Of a DNA stretch of 64,000 nucleotides, positions 43,151 through 53,507 are shown in pieces (the first letter of the stretch is position 1; every line of letters starts with the position of its first letter). The DNA is from Collybia mongolica (taxonomy: Eukaryota > Basidiomycota > Agaricomycetes > Agaricales > Clitocybaceae). The position numbers were made by a program, and so were the translations under genes. The notes beneath the pieces were generated by a model that ran no database searches, was not told the origin of the DNA, and saw only the letters and a list, made by a program, of their open reading frames with translations. Where the stretch lies: contig JAAXNY010000004.1 of assembly GCA_013420905.1 (NCBI GenBank), positions 2,976,001 through 3,040,000 of the forward strand. Reading direction: 5' to 3'.

Positions 43151-45099
43151 CGCAGCTAGGGGATCCTGTCTACCCAGACCCAGACAATGGTTATGATGAA
43201 CCCTCAGGTCCTTTAAGGTTTATCAACCCAACCGAGGGATTGGATGACCCTTTGGAATTGTCAGACTTTAAGGAAGAGATTGACATGCATGGTGGATATT
43301 TATTCCAACTCGCCAAGGAAATCTCTGATTTTGAAGTTGAAGCAAACAATGCTTGGGCTGGTGAAGCAGCATTTATTGGGGAAATCAAGCAGCACTTAGG
43401 TTTAGGACAGTTCGGTATTCAAAGAGAAGCTTATCTAAAGCAACTTGTAAATACTACTGTCATACCAGATGAAAAGTTTAAATATGACCCTAATGTGAGG
43501 GAAGTATATGATGAGTCTAAACAGACACCTACAGTGCAAGAACAGGATAACAACCTACCTTTAATAAAGGAGTGGTCAAAAAGACCACAAAAGAAACCAA
43601 AAGGAATGACAGACCGTGCCTACATAATATTTGTGAGGCAGGCATCTAATTTCTTTTTGGATCCAGAAGGTCAGATGTATAGGAAAAATGTCAATAGTGC
43701 GCACCAGCTCGTTGTTGGTAAAAACCACTGTACATATATGATGAGGGCTTCTCACAACTCTGTTGGACATAGGGGTTTCTATGCAACAAAATTCCCAATA
43801 GATAAAAGATTTTGGTGGCCAGAAATGGAATGCAATGTATCATGGTATGTGAAGTCATGTCACATCTGTCAGACAAGGCTCTTAACTTTGTTGAGAATCC
43901 CTCCTGTCATAACCCACATGCCTTCTATATTCCAAGTATTACATGCAGACACCATGCATATGAGCCCACCTTCTAATGGTTATAAATATATTGTCCAAGG
44001 ACGGTGCACACTGTCCTCATGGATGGAAGGTGCGCCCCTTAACTCTGAGGATGGCAAAACCTTAGGAAGGTGGTTGTTTGAAGAAGTAATCTGTAGATGG
44101 GGTTCCCTAACGGAAATTGTAACGGATAATGGTCCTGCCTTTGTTGCAGCCAAAGCATGGCTGGAATCCAAGTACGGTATTACAGGAATAAGTATATCAC
44201 CATATAATTCCAAAGGAAATGGGATCGCCAAGTGCACACATTGGGATGTGCATCAAGCAGTCTTCAAGGCTACAGGTGGTGATGTAAAGAAGTGGTACTA
44301 CTTCTTTCACCATGTAATGTGGGCAGACAGGATTACTATACGAAAAGGGACAGGTTGCTCCCCTTATTTTATGATTACAGGCACACATCCAACCTTACCA
44401 TTAGATACCATTGAAGCCACTTGGTTAGTAAAGTTACCAGGGAAAATATTGACTACAGAGGAACTCATTGGGTTTAGAGCGCAGGCTCTAGCTAAGCATG
44501 TCCAGCATGTCACTGATATGAGGAAACATATCAATATAGAAAAACAAAGGAGACTATTACAGTATGAAAAGGATCACTGCGTGACCATCAGAGACTACAA
44601 TTTCAAACCAGGAAGTTTAGTACTAGTTAGAAATACTGAGGTCAAAAGTTTGCTCAATAAAAAGCTGAAACCACAGTACCTTGGACCAATGATAGTTCTG
44701 AGACAAAACCATGGGGGAGCCTATATTGTTTGTGAAATGGATGGATTAGTTTGGCAAAATAAAGTGGGGGCATTTAGGGTTATTCCTTATTTTGCTAGGA
44801 GTGCAATTGAACTGCTGGACAATCTGCAAGATCTAATAGACATCTCTAGTGAAACATTAAATGCCTTGGTGGAATCTAAAGATCCCGCTAATAGACAAGT
44901 TTACAAGGAGCGTGACTATACCTTTGATAGAGTTCAATTAGATCAGTCCAAATCAGAGTCAAGTTCTAGTGAGGAGACTGAGAAGGGGATAGCTCCAGCA
45001 CTACCACAGACTACTAAGTCACACCACAAGTTGCATAGGTATGTAATAAATTTGTGTAGCTTTCCAAATTGGAAACAAAAAGCAGTAAAGACAGTATAA
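43151..45099 (+). pseudogene. Integrase (full-length copy)
   Basis: Open within a 721-codon stretch starting at 42934. The zinc-binding HHCC region reads MRASHNSVGHRGF and CHICQTR. The core has HADTMHMSPP (Asp) and VTDNGPAFVAAKAW (Asp). At the third catalytic site the sequence is SKGNGIAKCTHWDVHQ: a Lys stands where the DDE glutamate (NG-x-x-E-R-x-H) is expected, one G-to-A change away. The C-terminal domain reads GSLVLVRNTEV, KLKPQYLGPM and GGAYIV. Insertion by this copy's own enzyme is therefore doubtful. An acidic tail ends at 45099. Confidence 0.85.
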
Positions 45100-45206
45100 G
45101 CAACAAAGCTAAGCAGTAAGGACAGTATTATGCCAAGTAAAGACAGTAATACAAAGGAGTGTGGAGAGAGACACAATGACAGAGGAGGAGGTTAATTGGA
45201 CTACCC

Positions 45207-46587
45207 TCAAGCAGAAATGAAGTCGTCTTCAACTTCAGGCAAGGGCACGTCAGCTGGAGCTACCTCCTCCTTGTCATCGTCATCCTGGTCATGGACTTCA
45301 GTAGCACTCACAGTGGCAGCCTCATTAGAGCCTCCCTTTGGAGCTGCCTCATTCATTAGACCATTAAGGCGGGTGACTTTGTCCATAGTGGCATCATGAC
45401 ACTTCAATAAGAAGGATACAGTATGACTGATCTCTTCCAACTCAGCGCGGTAGTTTAAGAGCATCCTACCAAGGGCTTGTTTGGTGTGCGACATGGGATT
45501 GCCCTTGTCAGCAATCAAGCACGCCCGGGCTAAGACTAAATTGTGCTCCTTGGAGGGATGGAAGTCAATAAAGATGTGAGTATCTTGTACACAGTCAGTA
45601 TAAAATTAGAATTATCTATTAATAGAAAACATACCTTCAGCAGATGCCTTAGGATCTTCATCTGGGGTGTCCTGTCTTGTACACTTTTTGGGATGAAGAG
45701 TGCTACTGCAATTGAGCTTGGAGCACTTACTGTCCTGTAAGAATAAGAAATGAAGTAATAGACAGAGTAAAAACAAGAACAGGTACCTTGATGGCAGCCT
45801 TTTCAGCTTTAGTCCTTTTGACATGGGGAACCTTAATGTTTTCCTTCTCTTTTTGACTATGGGTGATTGGTCCTTCACTAAGGAGACAACTAGTCACTGG
45901 TCCAGAGACAGCAACACTGGCCATAGCACCAGAATCAATGACCATATTCTTGAGTAAAGAAGAGATGCCATTGAGTATGTTGCACACTGACAGTGCAGTA
46001 GCTAAAAAGAAACATACTGAGTCAGTACCAGACATTTCAATATCACCGTCATATTCACCACCAGCAATAACCTTGCCTGGAATAGTGGTACCATCTGTGT
46101 CGCCACCAGTGACAGGGACCTAGTACCAAATACCATAGTTTAAGAACAGTAAAGTAAACAATAAGGTAAAAAGCACACACCGTGGTTTGAGAGAGGTGCT
46201 CAGTGCGGACCTTTTCATGGTGACGGTGAATAGTGGCAGTAAGAGTCACAATGTTACAATAGATGGGCTCTTGAAGTAACTTGGGGTATACGTGTTGTAG
46301 TCCCTGGAATGCCTTATGGACACCGAAGATAACATTTTGCCATGACTGCTCCATCAGAACCATTTTGGATTCAGTCAGGAGTAACTGTAAATTGTAAAAG
46401 TTGGTTATGATAACAGCGTTATAACTTTATTGATTGGTAAAAAGTGTACTGCGGTTTTGCCTAACTTCTGGACACTGACCCTTTGTTCAACAAGGGTGTC
46501 CATTGATAAACGAGCTTGAAAGGTGTTCCACTGAGCTTGGACCATCTTGAAGTTCTTGATGTCTTGATAGTTGTGGAGGCCAGTCAT
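45207..46587 (-). CDS. Antisense gene B inside the gypsy element
   Basis: Five exons: 46587-46480 (MTGLHNYQDIKNFKMVQAQW), 46384-46181 (SWQNVIFGVHKAFQGLQHVY), 46119-45787, 45734-45635 and about 45549-45207, with GT-AG introns of 52-95 bp. The first three exons are whole-codon lengths and join without stops. The last junction does not close in frame by my reading, so this copy may be damaged. The product is about 360 aa with helical N-terminus, Lys-rich middle (HVKRTKAEKAAIK), and an acidic C-terminus (DQDDDDKEEVAPADVP). No known domain is recognised. It lies downstream of gene A in the same antisense direction, 0.7 kb away. Confidence 0.6.
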
Positions 46588-47280
46588 AATGATGCAGAGG
46601 AAATTGGTTTTTTTTTTCGAACCAGAACGTTGTAACAAGAGTATAATAAAGTCTAGCGATGTCTTTAGAAAAATAGTGTGGCCAATCCCTTTTTATACCT
46701 CTATAACTAGGGAAGTGCTACCCAGTCTCTCATTCATTGCACGCATTCTACCCCAGAAAATTTGTACATTTCAATTGAACATGTCCGAGATGCGTGCCTA
46801 ATTGAAATACTGAGCCCAATTTAAAAAAAAAAAAGGAGCTCTGTAAAAATTCATGTGGAGCACAACAGTGTCTGCATGACAACTGGGACAGTTGTATTCA
46901 GTGTTGAGGGGGAGATGGGTATAAGCAAAAACTGATTTGGAAAAGCCTATTTAGCTTACAAGGATCAAAATAGATTGTCTATAAAAATCAGCGATCGTGC
47001 CACAGTCTTAATGATTGAGAGGATTGCACCAGAATTAACCAGCACTATTTATAACTTAAGTAGCCAGTGCAAGGTTGGAAGCTTTCTTACGAAGACAATA
47101 GAACAACAGTTAAACCAATTGTATTGTTTATAGTCCAAGGGACTGTATAGAAATGAGTGTTGGACTTCAATTAATAAAATTGAAGCCCAATGAAAGCTGG
47201 GGGAATAAGTAAGAAGTAAAAAAGGGCACAAGGGCCTGGGACTGCACAATTAGATAAAATAGATGGGGGGTGCGGCATGG

Positions 47281-48933
47281 CTACTCCTCCTTGCTATCAG
47301 GCATGGACGAAGAGGAGGCTGACAATGAAGAGCCATCATCAACCTCTGGTTCATCCTCCAAGGGCAGCCAAGGGAGATTCTGAAACCCTGTGTAGAAGAG
47401 GAGAGCACTCTCTGTGGCTGGCATAGTCAGCAAGAGGTTTTTTGATGTATGGTTTACCCCAACCATTGAAGGAGCACTCAATGTCACTGCGGGTGGTGCA
47501 CATCATGCAAGGATAGCCAACCTAGTAAGAAGGATCAGTAACAAGAATAAAAGTAATAACAGACATATGGTCAAGCGCCGAGGCACAAGGTCAGACAACA
47601 GGGATGTGATAGGAGACCGTAGTGACGTTGGCTCCCAGTTGGGAACCAGTGCATGCTTATGGCATGGCGCCTGAACCCCATCCCTAGAACAAGTAGTCTG
47701 CCATGACCAACAAGGAGAAATGGCCACAGGAGGCAATAACTCTGTGAATCCCTCTTGAGCCAGCTGGCAAGCAATCTCTTGATCGAAGAGCCGAAGCTCA
47801 GGGACCTCGTTGCTTAGCAGGTGCCTAACCGGCAGCTGCTCAGAGGGCTAAAAAGATAAGAATAAGTAAAGATAAAATTGGTTTAAAATAGAAAAGAGAC
47901 ATATGTACAAGACCTGTCTCCATGGGACGCAGCACGGAATCACTGCCAGCCCCTTGGGCACGTGATATGTCAGACTAGAATTTTAAAAATCCAGTCAGGA
48001 ATAATAAAAAGCTCTCATAGTAAAGGCAATATACCTGGGGAACTGCACAGCCTTTGCCCTTGCACCCAGCATTGTGCTTCCTCTTGAGAGGCTATTAAAA
48101 TAAGTCAACAACAAAAGAAAAGTAATAAAAGTAGAAATCAATGAACTACAGGTGTCAAAACCAGGGAGCATGCAGGCAAGGGCATGGCGGACCAGTTGTC
48201 CCGGTACTGATGGTAATGGCGCGGCGCACCAACCATGCGAGGGGGGACGAGGAAAGTATCTTGGAAGATACTATCACTGTTGTTGCACTCGTAGTGCGAC
48301 CCCACCTGGTCCAGGACTTGCTCCACCATGGGAGCCTGACCCTAAAGTAAAAAGTGATCAGTATGACAAGGACAGAGTAAAGAAGTAAACAAGCCATTTA
48401 CTAAAAGAATGGAATTTGTCCCCAGGTCAGCTGATATAACCGTGCACCAGGAAGACCATGAGGCTTTGCACGCTTCAACTGGGAGGCACATCACCTGAAG
48501 GTAAAGCATGCGCAGAAGGAGAATAGCCAGGTATGGCAGCGAAAAACACGCGCAATGGACCACGCCAGTGATTGCGTCCTGGGACCAGTAAATAAGTGAT
48601 TAGTAAAAAGTTTTAGCAAGTAAAAGATGAACGTACAATCAGCAAGGAGCAATGATTGATGAAGTCAATTAAGTCATTGAGGTCAAGGGGCCCCTGATGG
48701 TCCATATGGGGTGCAAGTTCCTTGGCCATAATAATCCATCCTTGTTCCATGGCAACAAAGACGTCGCCCTCAGCATCTTCGAGGAGATCAGAGAATGAAG
48801 GGATGGGCTGGTCCACGTAGACCATAGCGGAGGAACAGCCCTCAGCCAGTGGAATTGCGCTGGAGAGCAAGAGAGATAGCGCGGAAGGTGAGCGCAGAGT
48901 GCAAGCCATGGCAGAAGTGGAAGTGGAAGACAT
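47281..48933 (-). pseudogene. Antisense gene A, copy with internal deletion
   Basis: Starts at ATG 48933 (MSSTSTSAMACTLRSPSAL) and follows the same exon plan as 17351-15386, including the intron acceptors and MVEQVLDQVGSHYECNNSDS. Near 47449 about 320 bp are missing relative to the other copy, replaced by TTGATGTATG. The loss removes most of the Cys-motif exon and the start of the last exon, so the C-terminal region is broken. The SDSKEE-type acidic tail still ends at 47281. Confidence 0.7.
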
Positions 48934-49370
48934 GTTTATTTGAAAGGGGTTAGAGTGGTCAGGTGATGCGAATAGCAAAGAAGTTTAAAAATGGGCTGTA
49001 AAGTCCAAACTGTCTAAAATGTAGCAAAAGCAAGAGCCTTTTAAAATCCACAACCCTGCATTGCAAAGCTCTAAAGGATAAGCAGGAGCACTGATCTCTT
49101 GCTGAAGTGTCAGAAACATAACAAAAGAAATGCTCAGATGACTGAAATATCTGCAAAGCGATGTCTGAATGTCAAGTACTCTCTCAGGAGAAATATATAA
49201 CTGTCACAATCCTGATGGAAAATAGACCTCTAGGCTTGATCCTGACATTGCGCATCTACCTGTCTAAAAGCAGGAACCGCTGTGACCTTGTACTGGATGA
49301 TTAGACACGTGCAGACCCAAAGTATTGGACCAACATGCCAGCAAAGAGGGACTGAGGACAGTCTACGTTT

Positions 49371-49385
49371 GTGGTGTGGGGGAGA
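49371..49385 (+). promoter_or_regulatory. Polypurine tract
   Basis: GTGGTGTGGGGGAGA directly abuts the 3' LTR, as expected for the plus-strand primer; the same tract precedes LTR b at 17788-17802. Confidence 0.75.
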
Positions 49386-50615
49386 TGATAGGGCCCAAAA
49401 TTGTTTGCACTTATAAAGTCAACAAGTAAGGCTATTATTATCATTTCTAATAACCATGTAAATGGTAATAGAGGATTAGAGTCGAGGTCCGAGATGGCTA
49501 ATCAGAGTGAACTAGTCTAATGGGTAATACACTATCAGTACAGAGGACTATGAGTATGGCCTATTATTAGTCCTATTCACCATGCCCAGTTACAACCTCG
49601 GTATCTTAATTCATAAGTAACTGTTGTAGTATGATATCATTAGTCCGGGGATCATCATTAATAGGAGAAGTAATTGTAAATTCGGGACTTGCACAACCCA
49701 AGCCTAGTCAGAGCACTTGGTGTTAACTACTGGAAGAAACGGGACACCATAAATAACAACTGGAATGATCAGGAGAAGTAAAAGACAGTGCCGTGCTGTT
49801 TTAAATAACCAAGCGCCCGGCCAGGCATTGATCAGAGTTTAGCCAGCTCTTTTGATATTGGCTAAGTAACAAGTAATGACATAATTGGCACATATGGCAT
49901 GCACACCAAGTCGTAGAGGATGAGTCAGCATTAAATACAAGATCCTTGGTGTGGGGGAGCGCTGTTCCATATAAAATTTACAATTCCTTATGATATTTAG
50001 TTTGTACACTCTAAATAGACGTAGATAAGTAGCGCAAAGGTAAGGAATCTTGCCCCCACTTCGCACTACTATAGGGTATACAAATCATATTTGTTGAAAC
50101 ACTATTGCATGCATGAATTAAGGATTGGATTGCTTCAAGTTGTCTTGATTGGAATTGTTTTGAAGCATTTGATTGAAGAGATCACAGAATTGAAGAGTCC
50201 AGTTCATTTGGAACTTAGTACCCACATTGTCCATTGGAATTACTAGGCACTTGGCCTTTAGTGCACTTGGCACTGTTTGTTTGATAAGTCACTTGGACTT
50301 ATAGATCCGCTTGGGATCATTAATAATTGAACATACACTTGGTACTCAGTCTATTGGATCAAAAGATATTATAAATATACCTAGCAAGCCTTAAACTTGT
50401 GTTAAGGCTTTGTCCAAATCAAACCTGTTGAGAGATCAGTGGAAAAGGCCTTGACTAGTACTATTAAAAACTTAGTGCTTCCAAGCACTTGAACCTGCAC
50501 TCAAACAGGCAATTCCTACCATTTGTGTGTTGATCATTAGATTTGGTGTGTGTGTGTGTGTAAGAGATTACATTACATAGCATCAGCACACTTATAGCCC
50601 AGGAGCCCCCTTTCA
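49386..50615 (+). repeat. 3' LTR of full-length element (LTR d)
   Basis: 1230 bp, TGATAGGGCCC to CCCCCTTTCA, near-identical in plan to LTR c but with many scattered substitutions (for example CTCTAAATA in place of TATAAATA). The hairpin is at 50028-50070. Confidence 0.95.
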
Positions 50616-51319
50616 CCGCATCACAAAGTATGTACAAAACAGTTTTTGCACATGTGATATGATTCTAACAACTGGGTTTAAAGAAGGGACATAAGAGCAG
50701 GTGAGTGCCCATGCATACACGTTGGAGGGGAGACACACTAGGGGAGACATGTACTGTTGCATTAGCTAGTATACATACATATATGAGACTCCTCTGTAAT
50801 TCACTACTCAAATATATTTCTTTTTGAATTTTCAAACTGCTGGTGGTCAAGAAAATAAAGCCTTGAGTGTGGCAAGCAACAAGAAATGCATGGCGAAATG
50901 CTGGAAAAATGTGTTGCAAAATGTTAGAAAAATGATCATGTTATGAGTAATAACCTGGAAATATCCTCCTCGGGATATTTCCAGTGAAACATTAGAGTAT
51001 TTGGGCTAATATTCGAGCTTCTCTGAAGTTTCACATGTTGCAATATTTTCGGCTTTGTGCTGTGAAGTTGGGGTTTCAAAAGTCACTTGGTTATTTCAGA
51101 CTTGGCATCAATAACAGGGCCAAGCATAGCCCAGCCACCTGGGATAAAGCCCACTCGAGGGACACAAGCTTACTGGTTTTAGGAGCCTGCTACCTTAAGA
51201 GTATAACCGAACATACCCACTTTTTCTTTGATTAATATTCATCCACCTTTAACTAGAACTTCTCGGTTTCATTGTTTTCGCATCCTACATACACATCATC
51301 GATATATATATGTACGAAG
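50616..51319. other. Spacer between gypsy element and prpD, with a hairpin
   Basis: No gene recognised. CTGGAAATATCC (50955-50966) pairs exactly with GGATATTTCCAG (50973-50984) around a 6-base loop. The short minus frame 50665-50919 has no support. Confidence 0.5.
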
Positions 51320-53292
51320 TCAGGCCTTCACAAAGAGGTCGGTGAACCTATCGACTGAAAGCTTCTGGAATGAATGACTATCAGAAACGATGTCCAGGAT
51401 CCTAGAGATGGGTCAATAAATTGAGTTGATTTGTTATAGCTTTTGAGCCTTGATACATACTTCTTTTGGTGGGTTTCGTCAAAGTGGTGAGAGATATGTC
51501 TGGAACATGTATACTTTAGAATCTGGAGAAAGACAAGGGATATTCTTTACCTCTTGAACTTATTGATAAGGAGAGGGGTTCCCTCTGCTCTTCTTCTCTT
51601 GTGTCCAACGGGGTACTCGACCTCGACTTCGTCAAGGACTGTTCCATCATTAAGCTCAACTAGAAGGGCGTTTCCGATGGATCGCTTAGCAGGATCGTGA
51701 TAGTCAACACTAAAGCGCTGGTCTTCTACACAATAGATCTTAGCTCTCAGTGCATCGATGCGAGGGTCAGCAGCTGATTCATCAGTGCTGGGTAGGAGTG
51801 GACCTCAGAGCCTAGGGGTTGAGATTAAAGGAAAAACATACTAGCTTTCCGAGGTGAGTTCACCGAAAATAAGAGGATACGCAACCATGTAGTTGATGGC
51901 ATGGCTAGAAGGGTAGTGTCAATGCTAAACTTCTACTAATTTGTTGACCACTCACTCCCGATCAGCGAAATTGTCGAGGGGACCTTGTTTGTCAATGATC
52001 CTCTTGGCTGCCTCCTGGGTCCGAATCCTCACGCTCTTGATATCGTCTGAATTCTTTCCTAGCTCCTTGAGCTTCGCGTGAATGGTATGGGCAGCTTCGA
52101 CAGCGGTTTGAGCATGGAATTCGGCAGGGTACGAGATTTTGAAGAGCACGTTTTCCATAATGTAAGAGGTGTATGGGATTTGGAATTCGAAAGGTTTGCC
52201 CTGGAGAGGGTTGAAACTTGAGGCAAAGGGCAGGGCTCAGAAAAACTAACCTTGAAAAGGACGTCATAGAAACCCCAAGTCTTTGCGGTGAGAACCGATG
52301 GAAGGCCCTTTTCACCTTTCTTTACTAAAAGAGCAAGGTTGACAGCCCTAGAGTTGGCATCACCGGCAGCCCAGGACTTGCGGGGACCTGTGTTAGGCGC
52401 GTGGCGGTAAGTGCGCAGTGCTTGACCATCTACCCATGCCTGAGAAACGGCGTCCACAGTTTGGTCACGGTTAAGACCAAGTAGCTTGGACACAACTGCA
52501 GTTGAGGCGACTTTGACGAGAACGACGTGATCAAGCCCGACTCTATTGAAAGAGTTGAGAAGGGCCAATGAACCTTGAATCTCGTGGGCCTTAATCATAG
52601 ATTCCAAGATGTCGCGCACGGTAAGGGGCTGGCCTTGGCGTGCAAGATGGTCTGCAACGGCGAGGATAGCGCCGAGGTTGTCAGACGGATGACCCCCTGG
52701 TATGTATGAAGGTTAGTATGGGTTCGGGAGAAGAATATACAGTGGCTGGTCTTACATTCTGCGGCCAAGAAGCAGTCATTGAAGTCAAGCCATCGAATGG
52801 CAGCACCGATATTGAATGCTCCACGGATAGGATCCAGCTGGTAGTTTGTTCCGGGAACACGCGTGCCTGGGGTAAAGCATGAACACCCGGATACAGGAAG
52901 GAGATAGAAAAGGTACCATTGGGAACAATGGTTCCTTCAACGACTGGGCCCAGGAGCTTAGTGCAGTCCGGAAAGCGGAGGGCCTCAAGACCACATCCAA
53001 TGGTATCAATCAAACACAACCTGGCCGTCTCAAAGGCGAGATCGGAGTCGACTTTGTAGTTGTGAATGTAATCTGCAATATCCTGGAGAACCTTATCAGG
53101 TTCTGGGCGCAAAGTAGATTCTCCTGCATGGGAAGACATTGCTCTGCGTGGCAGTGATGGCAGAGACGGTACTGTGGATGGGTAGAGAGAGACGCGTGTG
53201 GCGGGAACTACTAAAGAACGGAGTGCAGTGGACGCAGTTGTGCGAAAGATGGGTGCGGAGGGCAAACCGGCGCGGACTGCTTTTTTGAACAT
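51320..53292 (-). CDS. prpD: 2-methylcitrate dehydratase family (MmgE/PrpD), mitochondrial
   Basis: Starts at ATG 53292 with a basic, Ser/Ala/Arg-rich leader ([20 protein letters not shown]), a likely mitochondrial presequence. Family words follow in order: [74 protein letters not shown]-region [44 protein letters not shown], and [20 protein letters not shown]. The end is rebuilt through two short exons to [11 protein letters not shown] and TGA 51322-51320. About nine exons; no stops. The enzyme dehydrates 2-methylcitrate in propionate catabolism. It is the first host gene right of the transposon island. Confidence 0.9.
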
Positions 53293-53507
53293 GGGGCCAG
53301 TAAAAAAAAGTCTCTTGAGTACGAACTTTTCCGATTTCCGTTCTTTTTATGTTAATTCGCACCCATGTTCCAGCCGTGAAATAGTCACGTGACTCCACAA
53401 GGCAATTCAATAAACAAATTCTCAAATTATGGCAAGAAAAAGGTGGCATTGGGATTAAGAATAAACGTAAACCTCTGAACTGATTAACATAGGTAGGTGT
53501 TTTCCAT

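Larger units (their letters stand above)
35717..50615 (+). mobile_element. Full-length 14.9-kb Ty3/gypsy retrotransposon with antisense gene module
   Basis: Two same-orientation LTRs of about 1.23 kb bound the unit. The outer flanks CCGC (35713-35716) and CCGC (50616-50619) form a 4-bp target duplication. Between them are PBS, gag, protease, RT, RNase H, integrase (to 45099), then two antisense multi-exon genes (45207-48933) and a polypurine tract. Typical gypsy elements of fungi are 5-8 kb, so this one is roughly twice the usual size. LTR-LTR differences and many nonsense codons show it is not recent. Confidence 0.93.

Noticed and set aside
45863..46123. Plus-strand small frames after integrase as extra sense genes
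   Set aside because: They are shadows of antisense exons whose splice sites and codon pattern are much better supported.
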